Below, in pieces: positions 11,041 to 21,347 of a DNA stretch of 64,000 nt. The stretch comes from Mnemiopsis leidyi. Its lineage: Eukaryota > Ctenophora > Tentaculata > Lobata > Bolinopsidae. Location: NCBI GenBank assembly GCA_000226015.1, contig JH153375.1:410618-474617 (forward strand), written 5' to 3'. Each line of letters begins with the position of its first letter. The first letter of the stretch is position 1. The notes beneath the pieces were generated by a model. That model did not search any database. It worked only from the letters and a program-made list of their open reading frames with translations, and was not told the origin of the DNA. A program made the translations under genes and the position numbers.

Positions 11041-11800
11041 TTACTCAGCTTTCTTTATCCAAGTAAAATTAGATTTTATCACAGTCCTATGATCCAACGG
11101 TCTTTGACAGATAGTCTGAAATTGCAACAAACTTTTCTCCTTGTTTTGAAACTCAATACAACCCTGGTGATTGTGCTTGCTATCAATGTCACAATGTACC
11201 ACTACACCCTCCCCTCTTCTATACTTGATAACAAATAGTCCTGTCTTCTTTAGCGGTCTCCCCAAGTCAGGGTGTGGTCTCCACGTGGAGCCCACTATTG
11301 AGTTGTCTTGAAACTTCACGTCCAGTAACCCCCCAAAGGGGTAGTCGTCTCTGACCCAGGTGCCTAGCAGACAACCGTATGTTGTCAGGATGTTCTTGTA
11401 GAACCACTCTGCGTGTTTGTTTGATAGGGCGAGTAGGTGCGGGCCGTAGTGGTGTATGGCGAGTGAGCGCCAGATACCTCCGGAGCGTGAGATGTCGTTC
11501 AGATATCGGCAAGTTTGTAGCAGCTGAACTATGTCTCTTTCTGAAGAGATGGATGGTTTATTGTCAGGTACACATGATACAATTGTGTGATAAATTCGTA
11601 ATGCACCTTTCACAGTAAACATTGAACTAATGTATAGGTTTAAAACTTTATAGTATTGTTGAGTGTGTAATGAAAATGCATAACTATTGATACGTAGCGA
11701 CGTTACGTTACGTTACTACGTTTTAAGTTGGCTTACCTGATAAAAACGAAATGATGGTTAGTAAAACTTCAACGGGCAGGTCTAGAAGTGAGCGACCCAT
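11041..11800 (-). CDS. F-box protein, FBXO31-like, two exons
   Basis: Exon 1 (11800-11737) codes MGRSLLDLPVEVLLTIISFLS and ends at a GTAAGC donor. Exon 2 (11540-11041) follows a clean CATCTCTTCAG acceptor. The phases match, giving 187 residues. Together they form an F-box (LLDLPVEVLL to the TCRYLNDISRSGGIWRSL block), which in SCF ubiquitin ligases binds SKP1. After it comes the FBXO31-type region (GTWVRDDYPFGGLLDVKF, then a YRRGEGVVVHCD-like strand). Human FBXO31 is over 500 residues, so this protein has only the N-terminal third and ends soon after HNHQGCIEFQ. It may be a short paralogue or a shortened family form. An alternative upstream acceptor (ending at 11602) would keep the frame but insert about 20 residues into the F-box, so I prefer the one given. 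Confidence 0.75.
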
Positions 11801-12892
11801 GTTCAGATTTCAAGATTTAGCGACATACAACCTTTAGTAACTTGTTTAGAGGATTGTTATTTACTAGACTTAATACACTGGCGATATCAAGGTTAACTTG
11901 TGGAAAAGTTTGGCAATTGACAAAAGCAGTGTTTACTCTGACAATAAAACAAGCAAGCCGACACTGCACACTACTTCACAGTGAGCCAATTATCGACATC
12001 ACCGTTAGGGAATCATTGCAATTATAACTGATTTGCTGGCAGCACCACAACACACACACAGTGTCGTGACAATGATCAATACTCTACCAAGATAAGAGAA
12101 CCCATCTCAGATCTAGATATTGACTATATCAAATTCCTGGCGTACTCAACAGACAGATACAGACTATTTTAGGGCGTGTGATACGACGTACAACACACAA
12201 CAAGCCGACCAGGCAATGTAATATATAAGCACTGGCTGCAACAGGAAGCTTCAGCTCAATAATATAATATTCTGCCGTATATTTAATAAAGCCGGACCAA
12301 ACAACCGAGGGCAAAATTAACAGAACTAAATCACGGAGTTGCGTAGCTCGTGCGAACAGAAAGGAGTAGGTAACCGTTGTAGGGAGGTTTCTTAGAAACC
12401 TGTCAACGCTTCCTAGGACGCTTGAGCGCAGGTAGAAGTGCCGGGTTAACTGTGATGTTACCGCTCCCAGTTAATTAGTGCTGATTCGTGATTGTTTAAT
12501 TGCGACATCATCGGTTGTCTTGAGTGGCTTGCAGCATGTTGGATATAGCATACAGAGCTGTGAATATATCTAGTTACTATTTAACTTTTTAGCTGCTTCC
12601 TGCCGATAATGTGATAGTCACAGTTATCCCAACAAGAGGAAGTGATGAAGAGAGGTAGAGTGGCGGAGTCTGGAGTTGAGTTTGCATTTCGTATGGTATT
12701 CTTTCATTATGTTGGTAGAAAAGCCATTAGCTTTATAGCTTGTACAAGCTGGCGAAATTTTGAATATGCATTATGCAATAGGGTAAATAAAAGATTAAAA
12801 AGTGCGATTTATAATACGTGTAACCATTTTAAGCAAGCTCAAATGAACTAAGTACATATATTGAAATGTTGACCCTTTAGCTGTAAAACAAG
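11801..12892. other. intergenic between divergent genes
   Basis: Lies between the start of the minus-strand F-box gene and the small plus-strand gene at 12893, so it may hold both promoters. CGTTACGTTACGTTAC-type short repeats lie at 11697-11717, within the F-box gene's intron. ORFs here are short and unconvincing. Confidence 0.35.
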
Positions 12893-13193
12893 ATGTCTGG
12901 AGTAGCCGGCCTTGCTAAGAACGTTGTACATTTCCTGAAGCCAGTTAAGGAAATGGTCGTCATGGCCCCGGTTGTTTACTACGGACTTTCTAAAGTACAA
13001 GTTGTACAGAAAAGTGAGTATTTGATGTTACAAGTATTTTTAAATGTCCTGATAAGCAAACTGCAATCGCAAGGCTAACAAGCTGGAAGAGAAATATGCG
13101 AAACTATGCAAACAATGAGTTTTGGGATTACTTGATAAGCCGCTGTGAATGTAGAAAGTAGTTTACTAACCCTTCGTATCAATTTCAGAATAA
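12893..13193 (+). CDS. small two-exon gene, 41-residue protein
   Basis: Exon 1 (12893-13013) starts ATGTCTGGAGTAGCC and ends in AGAAAA|GTGAGT. A strong acceptor (TTTACTAACCCTTCGTATCAATTTCAG, with a TACTAAC-like branch point) ends at 13188. Joining them gives one lysine codon and then TAA, so the product has 41 residues. It is basic and has one hydrophobic segment (VKEMVVMAPVVYYGLSKV). Size and composition recall the very small subunits of mitochondrial inner-membrane complexes such as ATP synthase e or g, but I cannot match it to one. The stop lies inside AATAAA, which may also be the poly(A) signal. If the intron is not used, a 61-residue form would result. Confidence 0.4.
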
Positions 13194-13825
13194 AAGATCT
13201 TAACCTTGTTTGGATCTCTTCCCATTCTTGTCAGTGATGGATTGACTCGAGATACTTGGATTTTTGATCAAGACTTTATTTTCTGCGATGTTAATAGTCT
13301 AACTCTTAATTTATTACGGTCTTCATATTGTGTCATATTGTCATGCTCCAATAGTCGTGCTTATGTCAATACCGTTATTTCCAATCAGATCATCTAGGTT
13401 AAAAATTCTGATCATGTTTTGAGTCTGGTTTTAGGTTTATAGCGTTGTGTAATGTGTATCACTATCATAAAGGTAGCATTTGAAAAAGTTTTGCTATAAC
13501 GAATTGCGTTTCACTCTAGCCAAGATTTACATGAATTCCAAAGAAATTTGATTTTGCTGTGAATGGGATTACAAATTGGCATCGTGCCAACCGTCCGTGT
13601 GTGATATCTCGCTCATGCCTCCCATTTTTTTCTGCAAGTGCATGGATTATTTAATGGATTATTTGAAATTTAAATTGCTCAAGATGACAAGTCAATACCC
13701 CAAGTCAACTCAAGAATTAAGCGTATGATTTACCGTTAACCCCTAACCGTTCAGCAAGTACACAGACACGTTATCTAACTCTACCCTAGACGAGCTGACA
13801 TGCAATAGCAGTACCTCTACATGCC

Positions 13826-13879
13826 ATGTTGACATGCCCTTCTAGCATGTTGACATGCAGCGCAAGCATGTTGCGCCTT
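13826..13879 (+). repeat. short tandem repeat around the transporter start codons
   Basis: GCATGTTGACATGC-like units occur at about 13822, 13843 and 13864, each with an ATG in the same frame. The repeat supplies up to three alternative start codons for the transporter. Confidence 0.6.
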
Positions 13880-16800
13880 GCTGCGCGCCGCCCAGCTCCG
13901 CTCTACTCCCTGAGCTCTGCTTCACCGTTAACCTCCCATCTCTACCATCCCCCTCAATCCCGCTCTCTGTCCTTGTCCTCCGTGTTTAGCCCTGAAAAGA
14001 GCGTTGCTAGCCCAAAGTTCACTAACAGATGGGCCATCGCTGTTCCCGCTTTTCTCACCCATCTTTGTATTGGTGAGTTTACACTTTAGGTTTTAGGTTT
14101 GCTACTCAGTGAATCTCTGACTGATGTTTTCTGACTCTGGTAGATTACAGACTTCTTATATTTGTTTAAGTTTTGCTGTTTAAATACATCTGAATGAAGA
14201 TTCCTCGCAGGTGCCCCGTATGCCTGGTCTGCAATGAGCGGGCCGCTAACTCGAGACTTTGGCTTTGTCTGCTCCTCAGCTGAGGACTGGTCGATGACCT
14301 CCGCAACTGCTCCCATGTCAATCCTCTTTGCATTCCACGGCTTCTCTGCTGCACTTGCTGGAAAATGGCAAATGAAAGTTGGACCTCGCACAGCGATCGC
14401 TGCCGCCGCCATCTCATTCGGGGGCGGGTTTTTGTTGTCGGCGGTAGGAGTAGCTACACATAACATCGGGCTGGTGTATTTTGGGTATGGCGTGTTGGGT
14501 GGCATTGGTCTAGGACTTTCTTACACACCGCCTATTCAGGTTTTTAAATACTCCTAATTTTTTCCATAATTATGTTTTGACGAGCTTAATCGTATTTCCA
14601 CTGAAAGCACTGAGAAATCCTTTGATAAGTTAACAAACCTACAGTACGTGATTTTTGTCCTCTAGCTGACTAATGACTAATGACTAATATAACTTTGCTT
14701 TATGAACTATATATTTTACGACTTAATATATAACGACCTAATGTAAGTTACCTTATAAGCTGTAGTAACGACGGTGTATACTATATTGTAGTCTATATTA
14801 GTTGACTACATTTTGGCTACTAATTGACTACAACACGCTAAAACTAGAAACCCTAGACGCTGATTGAGTGGTTCCCGGACAAGAAGGGTCTAGCATCAGG
14901 CCTTACAATCATGGGTTTCGGGTCTGGAGCTCTCCTATTTGCTCCTGCTGCCAATGTTCTTCTAGAGAAATTCAGGTTATTTAACAGTCAATCTAATTAA
15001 TATGCTATACGGGCTGTATTTTAATGTCGATAGCGCTAGTTGACACGATAATTGCTCGAATATTTGAACTCAAGATTTAATTTCAACGCAGTTGTAACAT
15101 ATAGTCGAGTGAAGGTTAATATAGAGATTCTATATTAGGAGACTGACACAGATCCCCCCGACAGTTCTCTACCGACGTATCTTGGTACAGCAGTAGATAC
15201 AATAACAGAGAACGGTCGACTGTTTGCGGAGTCGGGCGGCAAGATGGTGGAGGTGGTGTACGCTAACGCCGCTGATCTGGCTAAACTGTCTACATCGGGT
15301 TTACAGGAGGGGTTCTATGTCGTAGGATCTGGAGATACTGGTTAGTTATTGTTCTTTTCCATACCCTTAGTCTTACTTTTAGTTTATATAGTTATTCAAT
15401 ATTATCATTAGTTAATATTGTCTGAGTTCCCGGACTAGATAAACTTCTAAGTCCTCAATTTTCTTGTTAAAAGTTTTTTTCTTTCATTTTTCAGCTAAGA
15501 ATTTAATTTTCCCGCTGAAACTTAATACAATCAAGTTTTGTTGTGTACTGTGTTTCATGCCGGCACTCCTCCTAACCTACATCTCCCTACAGGTGCTGCC
15601 ATGACATAAGCTACAATAGGTGTAGGCTACACTCTCGCTATGATGGGATCTGCTCTAGCTATCAAGAAACCCCACCCCACTTACAAAGTAACTGGAAGTA
15701 GTTCGGTTACAACGCCTACCCAATCTCAACGGAACGTTCACACTGACAATATGTTCAAACTACCCCAGTTCTACGCTCTGGGAACTGTTCTTGTTGTTGT
15801 TGCTTCAGGTTTGTTTCGTTACTAGTGAACTTTCGGACTGTAAGTAACCTTAAATTTTACAATTTCTCACTCTCACTTAATCATCTGATCCCCTTTGACC
15901 ATAGTCCCACTCTTTTCAGGTGGTATGGGACTTATTGGTGTCGCTAAACCGCTCATGTCCGAAGTATTTAGCGGAACACTACCCTCCATTGTAACTGCCT
16001 CCTTCGCGTCCTCCTTCATCCTCATGTTGAGTGTGGGCAACCTGGGAGGTCGTCTTGCCTGGGCGGCTGTTTCCGACAAGATAGGACGCCCTGCTACCTT
16101 CCATCTCTTCACTTTCGGCAGTATCGCTATCTACGCGTCCCTTCCTACCATCATCCAGCAGGTTATCCAACACCAGTCAGCCGCGTCGCTTGGCGCGTTC
16201 TGCGGTCTGAGTGTTGCGGCAATATCCATGTTTGGCGGCGTGTACTCCATACTTCCTGCCTACGAGAGCGACCTGTTCGGGACCAAGTACGTGGGTGCTA
16301 ACCACGGCAAGATGCTGTTGTTTAGCAGCACTGCAGCTATAGCAGGACCTAGCGCTTTTCTCTACCTCAGATCTTTATCGGAAAAGGTGGGGATCTCTTT
16401 GTCTTTATGTGTTGTGAAGTTTGTAGTTCGTGAAAACAATGTGGTATTATATTGTGAAGAATGTGTTGTGTGTTTTGTAGTAAGAATGTGGTGTTATGTT
16501 TTAGCGACTGTATTGAATGATGAACTTATACACACAGCGTGTGAGTGGGTGCAATATATAGAGAACAAATTGACATATTAGAACAAAATACATTGCATTG
16601 ATATGTTCTTATTTAATAGAAAATAGTTTTACCGAAGTTAACATACCTCTCAATAGTCTGAATAGTTCAGCTTAGTTGACTATTAGAAGAAATATCTTGA
16701 TCCCAGCTAAAAAGTCCTCTGATAAGTTAGCAGTCAATAATGCGCACGAATATACTGCATGTTGTTGCTTACTGCATGATAATGTCAGATATGTACAATG

Positions 16801-19181
16801 TGCAATACATTTGTACTGTGTATAATATGTAGCGTATTAATTATCTCATCATCTCATTTTGTATTATACACGACACTGTATTGGCGCAGTGCCAGGAAAA
16901 GTCCTCATTACCATCGAGATATACATCGTACGTGTTCTCGTAGGTTGCATTTCTTTAACGTTGGTATTGTTGTCGTGTGTTATACTGTCCATGTCGTGTA
17001 TAGTTAAAGTGCGATGTATACACTTTCTATGTACAATTGTATTGTCGTCGTGTATACATGCTGTTTGCCACCTGTCCGTCTGGGTGCCCTCCGTTCATTC
17101 ATATTTAAGTTGTGCTGATAAAACTGGACTAACAATGTTAAAACTTAGGAACGCTCTTTAAAATTCCCACTCTCTAAAATTTCCCATGACTGGAATCTCT
17201 CTCTTCAGGCAGCTATTACAGATCTGTTAAGTAAGATCGACCCTTCTGCATTCAAAGAAAAGTTCGGATCAGATGTAAGCGCGCTGGACACCCTGATCGA
17301 AGCTAAAACAGTAACAGTAGCTAAACTAATGGAGATCGCTCCCCCCGGTGTTGTAGATCCTACCCCGTTTTTGTACGACACATCCTTCTATACCATCGCT
17401 GCTGCTATTGGTTAGTGTTTTATCTTATATACCATCGCTGCTGCTATAGGTTAGTGTTTTATCTTCTATACTATCGCTGCTGCTATAGGTTAGTGTTTTA
17501 TCTTCTATTCTATTGCTGCTGCTATAGGTTATTTCTTATGATTTTCTACACTATTGCTGCTGCTATATATTTTCGATGTTACGGGTCGGGTCTTTATCTT
17601 AAACACATTGTCACAAAATGACACACGGGCACAGAAAAATGAAATATGTAGTTTGAGGCAAAGTAGGAAATAAAATCCATTGTCAGCTCATTTAATTAAT
17701 GTAACTTGTGTACACTGTACAATGTACATGATTGATATACATGATTGTTATATTTTATCTTTAACAGTTAAAAAATTCGCTCATTCAAACTAAGAATGAT
17801 CTTTCAAAGTCCTCTTTTCTAAAAATTTTTAAAACTCAGAATTCTACTCTTATTTGTCCGATCTCGCCCGTGTATCATTTCTACCATCTACGCTTTGGGA
17901 TTTTTTTCCTCTTCTGTAAGTTGACGTTACTAGAGTCAGCTTCCTCGCTGTCTTCTTCTACCTCCATACTTGCCATATCATTTTCTTCAACTCCGCGTTT
18001 TTCTCTCTCTTCTAAACCTGGATATGTAGATCGTTAATTATAATCCGACTGTTAAATGAGCTGACTGTTAAAATAATGAATAAATAATAAATAAACAAAT
18101 GCTAGCATTTTTTTATATCGCACGCATAACTCGACGCATAACTCCACCTTAGATGTGGAACAGAACAAAGAATTGTGTATATAATAAATATCTTGAAAGA
18201 AAAGTGCTGGCTTACCATTGTTTACTGCGAATACAGTACACAGTATCAGCACTGTTAATCCTAGTACTTTCATATCGCTGGAATGTCTTCAAATTATTAT
18301 GTCAGAATTGAGATAGTTTAGTCATAACATATGTATGTTTTTTACCGTATATCTTTTATCAAATATGGAACCATTTCAAAACAAATTTAAAATTATTACG
18401 AAACACTTAATTAAAAATGTTGCCTAGCGAAAAAAGACATAAAATTTAGTTGGGAGACCACGACTTTGAAGCAACTATATATATTCCTACTTCTAATTAA
18501 GTAAAACACTGATACCTATCACGATTTTTCTTGTAAATAGAAAAGTTGATAAAAAACTGAAGCCTCCCCAAGCTGATTTCAAGAGCTCGCCAAAACTCAA
18601 AGTTAAACAAAGTGGAGAAGTGAAATGAAATATGTTCGTCTACCAGTCTGGTATAGTGGGAGACATCATGAGGGAATGTGCACTTGTGCAGGCCTTGTAG
18701 TTAATGAGAGGTGGGAAATTCCAATTAATTAATAAGACATTGGATGAAGCGGTAAACAGGTTGTAATCTAATAATTTTACTATTGCCGGGAGTGGTGATA
18801 TAATTTAAGTTTAAGTTGTAAGAGTGGAACTTAGTGTTACTGTCATGAGGGAAATGTTTTGTTTCTAACGAATTTAGTTTAGATAGATAAGCTTTAGAGG
18901 CTACTTTTGTATCTTATAGCGAATACAATAATTCAACTATTAATAAGGGAAACTATCGAAATGTTGATAACAAAAAGATCATCCAATGCAATAGCGGAAG
19001 AGCTTTACTAGAAAAGGCCTGATTTACGTTTACTAGCTACCACAAAATTACAATTAAGTGGCCCAGCTATTACAATTAGGTACGCTGCAACTTACAACTC
19101 TTTTATTACGCAGGTGTTGGGGCGGCGGCTCATGCTATGATACGTCCTGTTAACCCTAAGTGGTACGAAAAGGCGGAGTAG
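13868..19181 (+). CDS. MFS transporter, oxalate/formate-antiporter-like, eight exons, with defects
   Basis: Major-facilitator membrane carrier of the eukaryotic OFA-like type, expected to move a small carboxylate. Exons: to 14072, 14211-14539, 14857-14975, 15139-15340, 15593-15808, 15920-16386, 17209-17410, 19114-19181. Family landmarks are GAPYAWSAMSGPLTRDFG, IEWFPDKKGLASGLTIMG, GGMGLIGVAKPLMSEVF, LGGRLAWAAVSDKIGR, LPAYESDLFG and APPGVVDPTPFLYD, ending NPKWYEKAE. The N-terminus (MLRLAARRPAPLYSLSSAS) is arginine- and serine-rich, like a mitochondrial presequence. The frame is also open from ATGs at 13826 and 13847, in a repeated CATGTTGACATGC, so the start is uncertain. Two defects stand out. 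Exon 3 ends in phase 2 while exon 4 is open only from phase 0. Exon 5 has an in-frame TAA at 15607, inside the conserved GAAMT stretch. Either the gene is decaying, the assembly has errors, or splicing avoids them. Confidence 0.85.
17387..17570 (+). repeat. 39-bp tandem repeat spanning a splice donor
   Basis: Five units with periods 39, 39, 39 and 41. Each contains a CCATCGCTGCTGCTAT-like coding segment; in the first four this runs into AGGTTA-type donor sequence. The first unit is the end of transporter exon 7 and its donor at 17410. The others lie in the intron as extra copies of the exon edge plus donor. The spacing of the first four is a multiple of three. Confidence 0.85.
17881..18273 (-). 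CDS. two-exon secreted peptide precursor, nested antisense in a transporter intron
   Basis: Exon 1 (18273-18216) encodes MKVLGLTVLILCTVFAVNNG, a textbook signal peptide, and ends at a GTAAGC donor in phase 1. Exon 2 (18017-17881) follows an ATATCCAG acceptor in the matching phase and ends in TAG, giving 64 residues. After the signal peptide is a basic pair (EKRG), then an acidic spacer (many Glu and Asp: MEVEEDSEEADSS), then a second basic pair and a short cationic C-terminus (LQKRKKIPKRRW). Signal peptide, acidic propiece, dibasic sites and a basic terminal peptide are the plan of a neuropeptide or host-defence peptide precursor. No family recognised. It lies wholly inside the last intron of the MFS transporter, on the other strand. 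The exon 2 acceptor has a weak pyrimidine tract. Confidence 0.55.
18274..19113. other. remainder of transporter intron 7
   Basis: AT-rich intronic sequence with nothing I can recognise. It presumably contains the promoter of the antisense peptide gene. Confidence 0.4.
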
Positions 19182-19944
19182 GTCCCTCAAACAAGAGAGA
19201 GAGATTTTGGTGATCATGGATGGCGTGGTGACTTCTTCTTGTAGTGTGGTTTCAGGGTCTGTGTTGTGCGGAAAATAACTGCGGTAGACATTGAGCTTAC
19301 TGGACAGTGAATAAGATTTATATTGGTTATATAGTTCAGAGAATTAACGTTTTGTTATGTGATAAATCAGACTTGGGTGAAAAATTTTTATTAATTTATT
19401 ACTGAGACATTTCATTTTCAGTTATTATGACGTATGCGTGCTTATATGACACGAATAATATTCAATTTCGTGTCTATTTTTTTCGATAAAAGTTAAGTGT
19501 TTTTGTGGCATGATTTACTTATTATTAACTTCCGGGCAGCACTAAGTTTCAAAACTTTGGTTAAGCATGATTCCTTACGAGTTAATACGATACATTGAGC
19601 TTGGGCTTGAGCAGCCAAAATTATATGGCATGAATAATTTTTTATTTCGAAACTTTTACAATATTTCTTTAAATGCTTTTAAGTCCATTACTATTTTACT
19701 AATCATATTGATGATTTTCATAAACAATAAACATCAGGTCTTGTTTTTTATTATTGAAATGCAGTTAAAAACGTATTCAAACGCTTATGAATTTAGATTA
19801 TTGATAATAAATAAATAAATATTTCCAAGCATTTATTTGAAACTCAATTTGATTGCCAGACAATCACAGTAGAGACCATGTACATTTTTTCAACATCAAA
19901 GCACACTTTTTGCTTCTGCACTTCTGAAGTATTTCTGTTCAGGT
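19182..19944. other. intergenic between transporter and DHDDS
   Basis: Very AT-rich, including an 83-codon chance-like ORF from 19567. A good acceptor (TATTTCTGTTCAG) ends at 19942, two bases before the DHDDS start codon, so a 5' untranslated exon of DHDDS probably lies here. Confidence 0.4.
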
Positions 19945-20955
19945 ATGGGTGACCAATGGTTTGAGCGTGTCCAATACTCCTGGTTTCAAAGATTTGTCAT
20001 TAACTGTGTGTGCAGTGGTAAACTCCCCAAACATGTCGCCTTCATTATGGACGGCAACAGGAGATTCGCTAAAGTGAACGATATAACTCGATCTGAATCT
20101 TACTCTATGGGCTTTGAAAAGATTGGAGAGATATTGGATTATTGTGAAACATTCAGCATCAGATATGTATCTGTTTACGCATTCAGTATTGAGAATTTCA
20201 AGAGATCAGATGAGGAGAAGTCCGAGTTATTTTCTCTAATGTCAGACAAGATGAGCTATTTGTTGAGTAAAATAGACAAGATCCACGAGAAAGGTATCCG
20301 GATTAATGTGCTGGGAGATATCACCTTGTTTCCGGATAACATCACTAAAACCTTGGCTAGACTGCAACTAGAAACACTCAACAACTCCGAGTTTTGTCTG
20401 ACCTTGTGTCTGGCCTACACTTCCCGTGACGAAATAAGAAACTCAGTAAAGTGTATGGCGCAGGGTGTTGCGTGCGGTAAGCTGCGCGTGACCGACATAA
20501 ACGAGACACTTCTAGACAAGTGTTTGTACAGCGAGGACCTGCCCCCGGTAGACATGTTATTGAGGACGTCTGGTGAAGTGAGGTTGTCCGACTACATGAT
20601 GTGGCAGGCCAACTTCGCGGCTCTGCAGTTTGTTAAAGTGCTCTGGCCGGACTTTGGATTCTGGCATCTCATAGGATCGCTCCTAGACTACCAGAGACAA
20701 GAACCAATGTTGAGTCAGTATAGGGAGACGTACTCACCTTTTTTGGAGAAAATGACACGAGCTGAGTTGGCGGCTGTTGCACATTCGGAACATTGTAACC
20801 TGAAGTCCCATGACAACTGCCATTTAAACGAAGCTATTACTGACGCGTACATACAGTCTCATCAGATGAGGACTGAGGGATTTTTGAGTGATTTGAGAGG
20901 AGAGAGGAGGGAGTTATTGGAACATTGTGCAGAGCTTACAGTTGCTGGTGCTTAG
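19945..20955 (+). CDS. DHDDS: dehydrodolichyl diphosphate synthase (cis-prenyltransferase) catalytic subunit
   Basis: Adds isopentenyl units in cis to farnesyl diphosphate to build the polyprenyl chain of dolichol, the ER lipid carrier for N-glycosylation; animals use it as a complex with NgBR (NUS1). The 336 residues match the animal enzyme along its length (human is 333). Visible landmarks are HVAFIMDGNRRFAK with the catalytic aspartate, VYAFSIENFKRS, LAYTSRDEI, LDKCLYSEDLPPVDMLLRTS and SGEVRLSDYMMWQ, LWPDFGFW, and a charged C-terminal helix (EGFLSDLRGERRELL). The N-terminal segment WFQRFVINCV corresponds to the amphipathic helix before the catalytic domain. The CDS has no intron. The ATG follows directly on a splice acceptor, so transcription probably begins in an upstream exon. 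A possible AATAAA lies at 21175. Confidence 0.96.
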   Translation: MGDQWFERVQYSWFQRFVINCVCSGKLPKHVAFIMDGNRRFAKVNDITRSESYSMGFEKIGEILDYCETFSIRYVSVYAFSIENFKRSDEEKSELFSLMSDKMSYLLSKIDKIHEKGIRINVLGDITLFPDNITKTLARLQLETLNNSEFCLTLCLAYTSRDEIRNSVKCMAQGVACGKLRVTDINETLLDKCLYSEDLPPVDMLLRTSGEVRLSDYMMWQANFAALQFVKVLWPDFGFWHLIGSLLDYQRQEPMLSQYRETYSPFLEKMTRAELAAVAHSEHCNLKSHDNCHLNEAITDAYIQSHQMRTEGFLSDLRGERRELLEHCAELTVAGA

Positions 20956-21347
20956 ATTTAGTTTTGTGTTTGCTGATTTTGATTGTTTTTTATTTCTCTA
21001 TAGCTATGACTGCAATTTAGCTTTCCATAGTGCAAGATATTTATTGTTTACGTTTAAATTTTGATTGGGATGGGTTAAGTTTATTGATCTTGTGTTGAAG
21101 ATATTTTATTGTACAGAACATAATTGCAGACGAAAATTTGTTTCAATTTAGCAATTTCCCTAAATCACTGCGCTAATAAAATAGCAATTCTGTGTCCGTT
21201 TATTGCTTCTCTTTACTTCAATATCTGATATGTATCTATTTTTATTTCCTCTAGATTTATATCTGATAACTTGCTCTACTTCATCTCTAACCTATCTCTC
21301 TCAGGCCAGGTACAGTGTACACTGGCAAGGGAACCAGCGCACACTGT

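Noticed and set aside
13826-16173. Long minus-strand ORFs opposite the transporter exons
   Set aside because: Shadow frames of well-supported coding exons on the plus strand.
16798-17161. Overlapping plus-strand ORFs between transporter exons 6 and 7
   Set aside because: The flanking exons join directly in phase with family-like sequence; this is intron.
17415-17621. 68-codon ORF of repeated YLLYYRCCYR-like units
   Set aside because: Arises from the 39-bp tandem repeat in another frame.
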